NCBI GenBank assembly: GCA_019925105.1
Contig: JAHGAU010000005.1
Location: 186,001 to 250,000, forward strand
Length of the DNA: 64,000 bases
Direction: 5' to 3'
Origin: Niebla homalea
Lineage: Eukaryota; Ascomycota; Lecanoromycetes; Lecanorales; Ramalinaceae
The notes beneath the pieces were generated by a model. The model saw only the letters and a program-made list of their open reading frames with translations, searched no databases and was not told where the DNA came from. The translations under genes were made by a program, and so were the position numbers. Shown piece after piece: positions 11,024 to 22,794 of the stretch (its first letter is position 1; the number at the start of each line of letters is the position of its first letter).

Positions 11024-13843
11024 ATGCCGGAGCCCCCAGCTCAGCCTAGCGACGCAAGAACCGTCCAATGGGCCCCAAACGGTCCAGCCATCCCAGGTGC
11101 AGGCAAGCCAGCCCAGGCGAGCATAGGGGCTTGTGATGCTTGTCGAGCCCGAAAGGTGAGCATCACATCATACCAACTGAGTCGCGACTAATGTGGTTCA
11201 TTCAGGTGCGGTGTCTCGCTAGTGAGGATTCGTCGTCCAAGTGCCAGCGATGCACCAGAGCTAGCCGAGAATGTGTCTATACAGTCCATAGCAAGACGAG
11301 ACGGCGAAAAAGGACGGACACACGCGTCAAAGAGCTGGAAGAAAAGGTCAAGAATCTCAGCGTTCTGCTAGAACAAGGCCGCACCGGCTCAACTCAGGCA
11401 TCTTCCGAGCCCTCCAAGCAGACGAGTCTTGATCCCGATGATGGCATGGATGACGAGTATGAGGAGATGAGCGATGAAGAGGCCGATGGAGAAGGCGACG
11501 AGAATGTGGGCGCCTTCGACATAGAGTCAACCTGGCATGACAACCCAAAAGCTCCGCCAGCCCAAACGCCTTCCACGCGTGGCCTGGACTCAAAGCCACA
11601 ACCGAGTTTCACCATTCAAGGAATGCATGACGGCACCTCTTCATCCGCCTATGAAGATGCTCCAGATGTTGTGGACCGAGGTGTATTGAGTATGAAAGAG
11701 GCGACGCGGCTCTTCGATCGATACGTTAATCTATTGGCTCCGAATTACCCTGGCATTGCCTTTCAAGTCGGGACTACCGCCGCAAGTGTGAGGAAGGAAA
11801 GACCCATCTTGTGAGTGTTGCGTTCAGCAAATGATGATTGCCTTCACTCATGAAATTGCAGGTTTCTTGCTGTCATTGCTGCTGCTGCCAGCACAGCAGA
11901 TCCTGGACTCAATCTCAAGCTGAATCAAGAGATCTTGCAGCTCTATGCTACAAACGTCGCGCTTCAGGGTCAAAAGAGTATCGATCTTGTACAAAGTCTC
12001 TTGATCTCAAGCCTATGGTACTATCCTCCCGAGAGGTAAGCACCCAATTTCCCCGTATCCCCTCTTCAGCTCAGATGACCGTCCACTCGCAATAGATGTA
12101 CTCAAGCGCTGATCACATTCTCATAGATTTGATCAACTGAAGTTTCATCAGTATATCCATATGGCAGCCACCATGGCTCTTGATCTAGGGCTGGGCAAGC
12201 GTCCGCGCACTCGGCGACCGCGACCGCAACACGAGACGTCTCACATTCCAGATTACGAGCCCCAAAAGCCGGCCCTGGGAAAAGGCACAATGTGTGCTCT
12301 GCTGAAACCTGCTCCAGACAGTTCAACAATCGAGAGCCGACGTACCTTGCTAGCCTGCTACCTACAATGCGCCAGTGTCTCCTTGAGTCTGCGGCTACCA
12401 AATGCTCTACGCTTTACCTCCCACATGAGCGAGTGTTTGGATGTACTGGAATCGTCGCCGGACGCTGCACCTACTGATCGCAGGTTTGTCGCCTGGGTCA
12501 GGATACAAAGGATCATTGAAGAGTGCGTCAATTCGTTCTCCCTTGATGATCCCGAAAGCACCGTGACCCTCTCGGACGTCCGCAATCAGAACCTCCTCAA
12601 GGGTTTCGAGAAGCAACTTGCGGAGTGGCGCAAAGGTCTGAAGCCAGGAGTCTCCAATGGCTTCCTCGAGGTGAACTACCATGTCAACAATATTTTCATG
12701 CATGAGATCAGTCTGCATCCGGATCACGAGCCTGAGGATTTTCGCCCACCATTCTACGTCGCTACCCAGCTCACTTCGAAGATCCCAACTGACCAAGATC
12801 CCGCCTACGTCAACGCCATCATGGAGTGTGTCTCTTCCGCACAGTCGGTGTTCAAGCTGTACTTGGGCATGTCGATTGAGACCATCCGAGCACTCCCGGC
12901 TCTGATCTATGTCCGCGTGCTATACTGCTGCGTTGTCTTGATCAAAATTGAGGTCAGCATGAATGCACCGTCAAGCGAGCTCGGGAACATACTGGATCAA
13001 CAAAGCTTGAATGTGTCCGCATACCTCCAACGCCTTCTAGTTCACCATGTCACTGTGGTTGGCAAAGAAGGCAGGAATGTTGGCCCTGCCAAGTTCCTCA
13101 TGATCTTGAAACGATTGATTGGTTGGTATCACACTTATCGCTCTCAACTAGCCACGGGCGACAATGCACACCATCCGTTTGAGCCCGCAACCGCAATGGA
13201 TCCGAGCACTTCGGCGCAACCACAGGGTGCAGTAAAACAGCCTGATCACCCTGTGCAGGTCAACCTGCAGCAGCCAACACCCCCGCCACAACAACAACAA
13301 GCTCTCCCAGACTTCAACACCATTCCGCAACAAACGTCACAGTATCAACCCTTCTCGAACATCTCCCCTCGAAATACGTCTCCTCACCCAGAGCGCCAAC
13401 AACAGCACCACCAACAATATACTCACATTCCCAACCTCGCACCATTCGCCCCGCCCGCAGCTCCACCCAAGACCTCTCAACCGACCTACGACTACCATGG
13501 CGCCATGCTTGCCTCCTCCGCGAATGCCAATTCGCCACCTACAGACTACTCGTCGCCCGAGAACAACAATGCCTACTACCAAAACAATAGCGCCGGCAGT
13601 CCATCTTCTTCCGGCATGGCCGCAAGTAGCAACCCTGAGGACAATTACGGCAAGATGGAGGTGGACCCCAACATGTTCGGCCAATTACAGGACATGGAGC
13701 CGCCGTTCGGGTACAATCCAGACATGAGTACCTGGTCGTTCGACTTTAGTGGGATAGATATGGGAATGGGCATGGGGATGGAGCAAGGTGGCTTCGCTCA
13801 GCCCATACCAGATTTTGAGTGGAATAATTTGGCTCCAAAGTAA
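11024..13843 (+). CDS. Zn2Cys6 transcription factor
   Basis: Four exons with phase-consistent GT-AG introns: 11024-11155, 11206-11810, 11862-12035, 12127-13843. The first intron splits the zinc cluster. When spliced it reads CDACRARKVRC, then C57, C60 and C67, giving six cysteines at 37, 40, 47, 57, 60 and 67. A basic linker (KTRRRKRTD) and a short coiled coil follow. An acidic stretch (about residues 125-150) precedes the fungal middle homology region, which starts around EATRLFDRYVNLLAPNYP and continues through the last exon. The last 200 residues are Gln/Pro/Asn/Met-rich and probably an activation domain. The layout resembles LEU3/WAR1-like factors, but the target pathway cannot be read from sequence. 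It is nuclear by class. The start is the ATG at 11024; a TTG-initiated extension at 11003 is not needed. Confidence 0.85.
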
Positions 13844-14856
13844 GGTGGGGAATCTGCAGCGAAATGGGTCAGTCAACTATTTGGATACGAGGGGAATGAT
13901 TTGAGGCGTGCCCTGATGGATGATTGTAAGCGTAGGAAGTACGGTCATTTGCGACGATTTTTGAAGTGAGAGGGGAGCCGCGATGCATCAACGACGTCTC
14001 GTTCACGCATATATGATACACCACTAATGAATAATCTGGCATCGATCTTTGGCAAGAAGGGAAGAGCAGCGACGCATCAATAATGTCTCATTCACATACA
14101 TGTGATCCACCGCTTGAGAGTCAGCCAGTTTATGCATTGACCCTTTCACCTTCCCAGACTAATATTCCTGTTCATATGAGGACGCCCCGACGAGATCCGA
14201 ATTATCAGCTTTGATCTACGGGTAGTAAACGGCAGATTCAATAGATGTTGTTTGAAACGCTGCAATGCATGCCTGCTGCTACTATGCAAGCCGTAAAATC
14301 TTGTGTCCGAGGTTTTGTGGCTATCCAGGGGCAGCTACTAATTAGCATGCTTGCGAATGCTTGGCACAAAAAACAAAGCGCGAACACCCTGAGCCACTTT
14401 TACAATACCACCTACAGCCTGTCAAAACTGAAGCTATGTACCTGTATGACTATATAGAGAAAGGCAAATCAATTGATTCAGGTTTCAATTATTATCAATT
14501 GTTATTAATTAAGGTTTAGAGTAGCTTCGTTAAACTACCATGTTTATTCACGAGTTATAAGGCTGATAATACACATTAATGTTATCAGTCGTATTGTAAC
14601 TTCAAGTAGTCGTTTGCGTTTATAATTCGATCATCTGAGAGGTTATAGGTGGTATAGCATAGGTAGCTCGGGTGTTGTACGGTTTTTTTTTATGCTAAAA
14701 TCCCAAAGCGTCTTAGCGCAATATCAGAATCAGAGCCTGAGGTTCAGCCCTACGTCTCACGGAGCTGCGGCGCGATTACGAATAGACCGAAACGATCCGT
14801 CACTTTCCAGGTCTCTTACACCTGTACGAGGCCATATCTGAAGCTTCACAGGAACA
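13844..14856. other. intergenic region
   Basis: Separates two plus-strand genes. Holds a diverged direct repeat (13980-14030 and 14069-14119), an AT-rich stretch at about 14460-14620 that lacks the RIP signature (CA and TG are present), and a T8 run near 14685. No gene seen. Confidence 0.5.
13980..14119. repeat. diverged direct repeat, about 50 bp copies, period 89
   Basis: Copy 1 (13980-14030) begins GCGATGCATCAACGACGTCT. Copy 2 (14069-14119) begins GCGACGCATCAATAATGTCT. Most differences are C/T or G/A transitions. The origin is unclear. Confidence 0.5.
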
Positions 14857-16441
14857 ATGTCGCAAACCCAGACCCGCACGGAGTCCCTTGACGGCGACGA
14901 ACATGATCCTGATGTGCAGAAGAAGACCAAGAGCAGGAGACCGGCAAGTACGTTCCCAGATGGGCATTGGTCACGGTGGAACTCGAAGGATTAAGACTGC
15001 AGGGAGCTGATGGGATATTACTCCAGATACGGCTTTTCGGCAACAGCGACTTAAAGCATGGCAGTGAGTTCATTACGATTACAACGACTTTGAATGCTGA
15101 CGCCGCCCTTCCAGACCAATCCTTACTCCCAAAACCGTTCTCCCTCTCTTCTTTGGCATCGGAATACTATTTGCCCCCATTGGAGGCCTTTTGCTCTATG
15201 CGAGTGCGCAGGTCAGCATGGCAGATGCACAAGAGTATGTCTGCAATGATTGACAAGAGAGGGTGTATAGGTTCAAGAGATCGTCATTGACTACTCGGAT
15301 TGTCGATCACTGGCTCCAAATCGCTCGACCTTTGTCCCCATTCCCAGCGGCGCAGTAACATCTACATTCAAAGGCACCGGCCCCGCCCCCTGCGTCAACA
15401 ATGTGGCCCCGCAATGGAAGCAGAATACCACGCAAAAGGTATATGGGAAGGGCACCAAGCCTGTGGACACTCAAGTCTGCTCAGTCACCTTCAACATTCC
15501 AGAGGACCTCCGCGCGCCAGTCTACATGTATTACCGCTTGACCAACTTCTACCAAAATCACCGTCGTTATGTCAAATCCCTCGACACGAATCAGCTGAAG
15601 GGCGATGCTGTACCCAACAGTACCGTCAAAGGGGGCTCATGTGACCCGCTACGTCTTTCCCCCGATGGCAAGGCGTATTATCCATGTGGTCTGATCGCCA
15701 ATTCCCTGTTCAATGACACCTTCACCAGTCCCCTCCAATTGAACGTCCACCAAAGCACCCAGCAGAACCGGACCTACAATATGACGGAACAAGGCATAGC
15801 GTGGAGCACTGACAAAGAGCTCTACAAGAAGACCAATTACGATCCTGCCGACATAGCAGTCCCACCCAATTGGTACCTGAGATGGCAGAACGGCTACAGC
15901 GCCGACAACCCCCCACCCTCGCTACAAGAAGATGAGGCTTTCCAGGTGTGGATGAGAACCGCGGGGCTTCCGGCCTTTAGTAAATTGGCCAAGAAGAACG
16001 AGAACGAGACGATGCAGTGTAGTTCCTACCAAGTGGACATTGAAGACAGTACGTACATACGAAGCTGTCCGAGTGATCGGGGATTTTACTGATCCATGGC
16101 CAGATTTTCCCGTCACCCAGTATGGAGGGACCAAATCCATTGTGATCTCGACAGCAACGGTGATGGGAGGGAGGAACCCTTTCCTTGGTATAGCTTACGT
16201 GGCCGTGGGTGGCATCTGTATTGTCCTGGGGGCATTATTCACGGTCACACACCTGATTCGGCCCAGGTGAGTTCTGCTATCCTTGCGACGCTCTTCATTG
16301 GCTTGGCGCACAGTCGAATACGATGAGCTAACCGCCTCGACTAGGAAACTCGGCGATCATACCTACTTGACTTGGAACAATGACCAGCCAAGCACTGCAA
16401 CTGCAACCGGTATCCAAAGACCGGGACACGACAACGCTTGA
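14857..16441 (+). CDS. cdc50: CDC50/LEM3 family P4-ATPase flippase subunit
   Basis: Six exons: 14857-14947, 15027-15063, 15115-15211, 15271-16048, 16104-16266, 16345-16441. All phases agree, giving 420 residues, the usual family length. The cytoplasmic N-terminus ([20 protein letters not shown]) is the family hallmark. Membrane helix 1 is about residues 48-72 ([17 protein letters not shown]). A large lumenal domain with N-glycosylation sites and cysteines follows, then [17 protein letters not shown], helix 2 ([19 protein letters not shown]) and the [14 protein letters not shown] tail. CDC50 proteins are obligate partners of P4-type phospholipid flippases, needed for their ER exit and for aminophospholipid asymmetry in Golgi, endosome and plasma membrane. 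Which flippase it partners with cannot be told from here. Identification is very secure. Confidence 0.95.
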
Positions 16442-16970
16442 CGCGATCTGCTATTCGCTCGATGGACAAGACCCATGAATAAGGACATGAATGACCATAG
16501 CCATCGTGGAGTTGTTGGGTGTCTGGAGTTTTGTATTCTCATCTCGTGGTCTAGACTTGAGGTCTAGATGTGGTCCTTTCTACTGCAGATTTTGCGAATA
16601 TCTTGACAGAGCTTCGAGAAGCAGTAAGCGCCATGTTGATGCAAGAGCTCTTGCTCCGTCCCTCTCGACGCCACGGGTATGTTATACCAACGTCGGTGCA
16701 ATGCTGATCCTTTCAAACTCTGCAATATTTCCCACACCCTTTGTCCGACACGCAGCAAACGCCCCGTTCGCAGCACATTTCCAGGATGAGCCTCGTGCGT
16801 CAGTGGACACACCGACACCTCATCGAGGATGCACCTGCAAAGGTGAGGGGTGAGCCTTGCGTCTATATACATCATGCAACATACCTTCTACATTCCTCAG
16901 ACATTCTCTTTAGCATTCCTGACATTTCCGACGAAAGAACAATCCCATTCTCGTCTTCCCAACGAAAACC
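16442..16970. other. intergenic region upstream of protease gene
   Basis: Promoter of the M43 gene. The last 100 bases before the start are pyrimidine-rich, as is common in fungal promoters. A short direct repeat GGTCTAGA lies around 16548-16568. No gene seen. Confidence 0.45.
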
Positions 16971-18472
16971 ATGGCTCATCGCCAAGCTCTTACCATCTTC
17001 CTCCACTCCTCCTCCTTCCTGCCACTATTCTTCCTCTTCCTCCTTCCCGCCCTAATTCCCTCAGCAAATGGCTCACCGTACCCGCAACTCCCAACCCTCC
17101 CCTCAAACATCACCCATCTTCCCCCCTATATCTCCCCTGACGATGATTCCGACCGCCTCATCCCGGCCCAGATGGCCAACGGCCAAACCGGCGGCATCAC
17201 CGCCATGGAAGCCCAACTCTGCGCCACCGGCCCGCCCTCCAACACTTTCCGCACCATCCACGCCAATCTCTCCTCCCTGCGCGGTCAAGAAGCAAAAGGA
17301 GCCGCTGGTGCCAGTGAGAAGCTGAAGCGCATGTTTCCCAAGCTGCAGCCGCGCGTGGCGACGGGGTTGAAGCTGAGTGCCGACGGGACGGTAACGGTGA
17401 AAAGTACGGCGACGGCGGCAGCGGCGACGGCGACCGCGACGCCGATGCAGGTGGACACGTACTTCCATCTGGTGGTGACGAGGGATCATGCAAAGGGATA
17501 TACTTTGCCCGTCAGGAATGCCATGTTTGCGAATCAGGTAAGCCTCGATCCTCAGTCATCGCAATCACTGAGACATGCCCCCCCCCTTTCAATGCTTTCT
17601 CCTGAAGTTTCAATGTTCTCTTGCATACAAAAAAATATCAAGTGCGACCCCCTCATCCTCGCAGGTTCTAATTTAAAAATTTTGATTCCTCCACAGGCCG
17701 CCGCCATGCAATCCGCCTACTCCTCCTCCCACATCAACTTCACCTTCCACCCGGCCACCTTCAACATCCAAGATGACTGGGCCACCGACACCTCCTCCAC
17801 CGACATGAAGACCGCCCTCCGCGCGGGGGCCTACTCCGCCCTGAACATCTACTTCCAATCGAACCTCTCCTCCGCGGGCGGCAGCGCCACCCTGCTGGGC
17901 TACTGCACCCTCCCGACCAAGATGACGTACGACTACTCGGGCACGGAGTACGAATACCCGGCCTCCGACTACGCCACCGACGGCTGCAACATCCTGGCGG
18001 GCAGCATGCCGGGGAGCCCGCAGGCCATGGTCGGGTACAGCGAGGGGAAAACGGCCGTGCATGAAGTGGGCCACTGGTTCGGCTTGCTGCACACCTTCCA
18101 GGACAACAGCTGCGAGGCGAGCGACCCGGGGGATTACATCGATGACACCCCGCAGGAGGCCACCAGCACGGTGGGGTGCCCCGCGGGGACCCCGGGCAAG
18201 GACAGCTGTGGCCGCCAGGGGCAGGGGGATCCGATTCATAATTACATGGATTATAGTGATGATGCCTGGTACGTTTGCAACGCGCCCCTTTTTTCTTGTT
18301 TTTCTAGTTTGGGCTGGAGCCGTGTTGTCTTCGCCCTTTTTGCTTTGGATGGACCGTTTGCAATCAGGGGGCTAACTTGGGGGACCCTATCAACAACAGT
18401 TACACGCAGTTCACGTCGGACCAGGTACAGAGGATGCATGATATGTGGGCGCTATACCGGAATGGGATGTGA
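16971..18472 (+). CDS. secreted M43 (pappalysin/MEP1-type) metalloprotease
   Basis: Exons 16971-17537, 17697-18268 and 18400-18472 give 403 residues. A hydrophobic N-terminus (about residues 8-35, ending near IPSANG) is a signal peptide. A probable propeptide follows. The zinc site HEVGHWFGLLH is at residues 311-321 (ligands H311, H315, H321; catalytic E312), as in the HExxHxxGxxH metzincins. YMDYSDD and the downstream Met/Cys region are typical of M43. Splicing the last intron regenerates DACYTQFTSDQVQRM, restoring a conserved-looking cysteine, which supports the acceptor at 18399. Intron 1 (159 bp) is a multiple of three and has no in-frame stop, so its retention would leave an open frame. 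The family includes the secreted Mep1 protease of Coccidioides. Here extracellular proteolysis is inferred and the substrate is unknown. Confidence 0.9.
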
Positions 18473-20009
18473 TCGATAAGCATCCCCTTTTTTAGCTTGC
18501 TTGAAGATCACACGCCTAGGAAGGAACCATTTGACCCCGTCTCATTATTGTTCATTTGTGGGGAAAGGGCGTTAATTGCACATTGGAGCCGCGACTGCTC
18601 GTCCCATCATCATCATCATCGCATTCATCAATCATAGCAGGCACAAACAACAACACTCATTCAAGAAGGAAGCACATTGTATTGCATGGGTAGGTACACA
18701 CTAACACGGAGAACGGTCTTGAGCACCCAAAAATGGACAGTGCACTTTGGCAACAGAGGCTGTAATATGAATGCAATGCTCGGAAAGCTCACCAAGGTTC
18801 TCACCCCCCTTTGTGGGAGAAAAGACCCGAGAGATCGCAAGGCGGCGAGAAGAGTGTGTATCATAATTACAGACCCCATTTCTATGCAGTGCAAAAGAAT
18901 AAATACCAAAAAGCCCGATCTTCCCAATCATACATACTTCGCGTTTCTGGTCATCCAGGGTTTATTCGATCCACACAATCCCTCCGGGACTGGTGTTCGA
19001 AGGGAGGAAGGGGCGGAAGTGATATCCGGCCCACCACCTGCCTGCCCGCACCGCGGGTGAAGAAGTATTCATTTGACATTTGACTCCCCCAGTCATCTTC
19101 CCCTAAACTAAATCATCATCATTATTGCGATCCATCCCTCCTGCCCCGGCAACGTGTGCATGGTCCCATATATAACCAGAGTCGAAAATTGAGGTTATAT
19201 CAATCCTTTCTGCCCCCACACCTTCCTGCTCCAGTCCAAGCTGTTTTCCGACTTCCTGCCCCAGTCCAAGCTGCCTCACCAACTACCCTACCTTCCATTG
19301 ATACACGCCCTCGGACATTGTACACAAAAATGCCATGGCGTACATCGCAGCACCACGGACTTCAAGATTGGTCATCTGTGGTCTTGAAAGGTCGAAACCA
19401 TGTGGCTGAGGAATTGACAAGGGAGATCATACCCACCCATGACCCCCTAACAACAATACATCTGAACCGACAATTTTCCCGCTTTCGAAAGGACAATAAC
19501 AATGCGTTGCTTGAGCCTGGTGCGTTGGTGGGCCCCCCCTCCGGAGGCCACCACGATTGTGGAAATGGAAAGCCGTACACATTCCAAAAAGGCCTGACGA
19601 TCGTTTTTTAGAAAGTTGAAGTCAGTCAGCGCATTTCAAGCTATGATATACAAGTTCCAATACATGACAACAACGCTAGTGTTTAGAGACATGTCTATCG
19701 GTAAGATTTGTTAGGTCCTTTGATTGATAGGAGGAAGTCAACGAGTCGCAGAATGGTGGAGGCAACATTACACAATTCGCTGACGATGCGGAGGAACATT
19801 GGCTATCTTTATTCATATAAGCTCGCCCTGTTGAAAAGCCTCTGGTTTGATTGCACTGCCTTTCAGAAGACTAAGAGACACAAATATGGTAGTTTGGGTC
19901 TTGAAAGGATTTCTCCGAGAAATCCTCGATTATATCACGAAATGCTCTCACTTGAGGCTACAGTCAGGCCAGCCAAAGCTTGCAAAGTGCAGTCAGAATG
20001 GTGGCCTGC
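18473..20009. other. intergenic region, 1.5 kb, convergent
   Basis: Lies between two convergent genes. Contains a CAT microsatellite near 18607-18622 and a 22 bp tandem repeat at 19222/19252. Several frames of 60-150 codons occur on both strands, but none shows domain, splice or start support. Confidence 0.45.
19222..19273. repeat. 22 bp direct repeat, period 30, one mismatch
   Basis: CTTCCTGCTCCAGTCCAAGC at 19222 recurs as CTTCCTGCCCCAGTCCAAGC at 19252, each followed by TG. A pyrimidine-rich local duplication with no known role. Confidence 0.6.
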
Positions 20010-22389
20010 CTACGGAAATGCATCGAAATTTCCCAAGCAAGGTTCCATCTCCCTTACCAACTCCTCCCAATCCATTTCCATGGCCAATGTCTCGTCAAAA
20101 GCATTTCCACTTGGATTGACCACCCCGATTCTTGAACCGGGCTCTTGCAATGTTGACCGGTGTGGTACTGCTTTCTGAGGGCCACTTCTGACGTCCCCAG
20201 ATGGAATCGACAACTGTAAGTTGCCCAACGCCATCTCGGATGTGAGATCGTAGCCGTCTGATCCCATGGCCGACTTGTCGACATCAGCATCATGAGTGAG
20301 GCAGGTTTGCCGTCTTTGTGCCGCGGAGGCCAACAAGTCTACTACGAGGTTGTGCGCGGGATCTTTCCTCGCGCTTTGGGACAAGCTGTCAAGCGTTCTC
20401 TGCACGATAGAGATTGTTCGCTTGTATCTCAGGTGATATGGATTCGTGCATAGCCGGGTGAGCACGAACCGGATGGCCTGGTAAGGCTGTTGTTGACCCT
20501 TCAATTGCCAACGCCATCTACTCCACTTGGGCTCATTCTGTAAGCTGTAGGAGAGCTCAATGATGGTCAATGCTGAGGCAAATATCTCCTCGCTCGGAGA
20601 TGATTCATCCATGGTATGTGATGTCTCGACAGACCGTTGCTTTGCATGTAGCAAAAGCTCAATTTTGGTCATGAAGAGTCGTGTGCTTGCTGCGACGAAG
20701 CAGTGTAGTGGCTGATTGGGGTCCACGTACTGGAGATATGAATCTTCAATGACGGTTTTGTATGCTTTCATTTGCTCCAATTTGCCCTTTGGCGTCGCTG
20801 CGGCATCTTGTAATTGAAGGGATAATGTTCGTATGTTACGACGGATCAAAAAGGTAGCCGCATCAGTCCACCCTTCGACATCCGCAGGCGGATCCGACAT
20901 TCCCGAATGAAGTTCCACATCATTCAAATTTGCAGGTGTCTTTGTATCGTACCTCGTGTGTAAGACACCACAATCAGGATTCCGAATACCTTCGGGTCGC
21001 GAGTCGAGGAGTGTTATCTGGACCCAGAGTCTACGTTGCATTTGCGTCTCGAAGGCGTTCAATTTGCAGCTATTTGTACTTGTCTTGTAGGATTCTAAAG
21101 AAGCCGCTGACCTGGCCAAGGACCCAGCCAAGACCCAAGCAGGTTTTGCTTCACGTATACTCTGAAGGACAGTCAGATACAGAGTGAGCGCTTGAAGGGC
21201 CGGCAAATCAGGTCTATCAACGAGGTCAACTCGCTCCAATGATTTCTCAGAAGCCAGTCGACACCCAGCAAGGGTCTCGTCCCTAGTGGCATTGAAATTT
21301 GCGCGAATCTCAAGGCATATCCATCAGCTGGGAGATTTTCGCCATTCAATTTGAAGCAATCTCACCTTTTCATCGTCCAGTGACATGACTGCAGCAAAGG
21401 CAATAGCCATCACAAGAGCGTGCATGCTCGGAGAAAGAGGCTGATCGCTATCTCTCATCTCCTGAAAGATTTGGGTCATGCTGGGTACATGCAGAATCTT
21501 CACGAAAGGGTCAACATTGTCCACATAATTCTGCCAAAGATATGGCATCTGTGATGGAAGTAGATGCGAATCTACTTCAAGTCGTGCAGTAGATGTTTGT
21601 CGCAGGAGAAAGTTGTGAAATCTTGAGCCGGGCTGATGATTCGACATTGACATGGCCGAAGAGTTGCCATGCTCTTCGAAATGCCGGTCAGTCATGGGGC
21701 CATGGATGGATTCAAAGATCTCCTCTACCTGTGAAAATGTTACTTGGGTGTAACATGTGGCGCCAAGGTCAAGTTTGATCAGGCAGATCAAAGTTTGGCA
21801 TTACCTCCTTGCAGAACACTGTCCAGAAGCCGTGCTTGACAACAACGAGGCCATCCTCGTCAGCGCCAACCGCGCCAATCAGTGGATCTGGGTCCTCGAA
21901 AATGCGTGACATATTGTGGCTCCCATGCAAATCCGAACCAGATCTCAGTGGAGTTTCGTCGTAGCTGATGGATGAATATCCGGTTGCTGGTTGGCCAGAG
22001 AAAACATCCACATCGACCAACCCTTCGCGCTCGCTTGCTCTTTCGCTAACTGCGCCCTCCGAATACAAGGAGGGAAGACCCCTCTGAATGACATTGCTAG
22101 AGTGCTCGACCTGCGAGCCTAAATCTCCAATCATGGCTTCCAATCGCCTAAGGCGCCTTGGGAGCTCGCTTTGCTTCCGTAGGCCAACACGTCGATCATG
22201 GTTTCTTCGAGTTGAGCGACCAGAAACGGGGAAGTTACATTCAAGCCTACTCTTGGCGCACTGACTGCAAGGATGATGTCTATCACATCGGACTTTGCGG
22301 CGACGGCAACTGAGACAATTCATTAACTTCAAACCCTCGGTCTCATTGTTGTCTTGGCTGACACTTGGTCGTGGCGGTTGGGATAACAT
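20010..22389 (-). CDS. Zn2Cys6 fungal-specific transcription factor
   Basis: Three exons on the minus strand: 22389-21805, 21728-21366 and 21308-20010, all joined in phase 0, giving 748 residues. The zinc cluster has cysteines at 25, 28, 35, 41, 44 and 51 (CLSCRRRKVRC ... CSQCAKSRLEC). A basic region and a short coiled coil (about 70-95) follow. The middle homology region starts near YLWQNYVDNVDPFVKILH and continues through RPDLPALQALTLYLTVLQ and TAATFLIRRNIRTLSLQLQD-like segments typical of fungal_trans domains. The start is the ATG at 22389; the upstream open frame has only a TTG. The gene is divergent from the FAD oxidoreductase at 22795 with a 405 bp shared promoter, so it may regulate that neighbour; this is inference. 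Confidence 0.88.
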
Positions 22390-22794
22390 GACAGGTCGCG
22401 TTGCAGCAGTGTAATTGATCTGGACAATGTATCTCGGAAGCAATATCAGCCTCCATATGTCGGTCTCGGCATCGGACGCCCGCTCCGTTGGGACGGTTTT
22501 CTACATTGGCTCGGTGTTGCAACACTGTATGGAGCTAGGCCTCTTTCAGCTGGGCCCAGATGAGAGACGCTTCTGATTGGTCAGTAGACCGAGCCTGCTA
22601 TCAGAGCTGCTCTCACTATTCAATCAACCAGTTCCAAGAATTCTGCCTGCTGCTACTTGACATCTTTCCTGAATAAAAGAAAGAGATTTAAGATCCATGG
22701 CTTGAGCATCGTCTAGTTCCTTTCAGGTAGGCTGCGGCGTGAAATCAGATTTCCAACTAGATTTTTCTACCTCGATCCAAAAGGGGAAGTCGTC
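22390..22794. promoter_or_regulatory. 405 bp divergent promoter between Zn2Cys6 factor and oxidoreductase
   Basis: The two start codons face away from each other. A CGG half-site of the type bound by Zn2Cys6 dimers can be found near 22733, but no convincing spaced pair was confirmed. Confidence 0.4.

Noticed and set aside
14460..14620. Second RIP island
   Set aside because: AT-rich, but CA and TG dinucleotides are common, so it lacks the RIP signature.
19156..19611. 151-codon plus-strand frame
   Set aside because: Contains the pyrimidine tandem repeat, has no recognisable motif and no splice partner.
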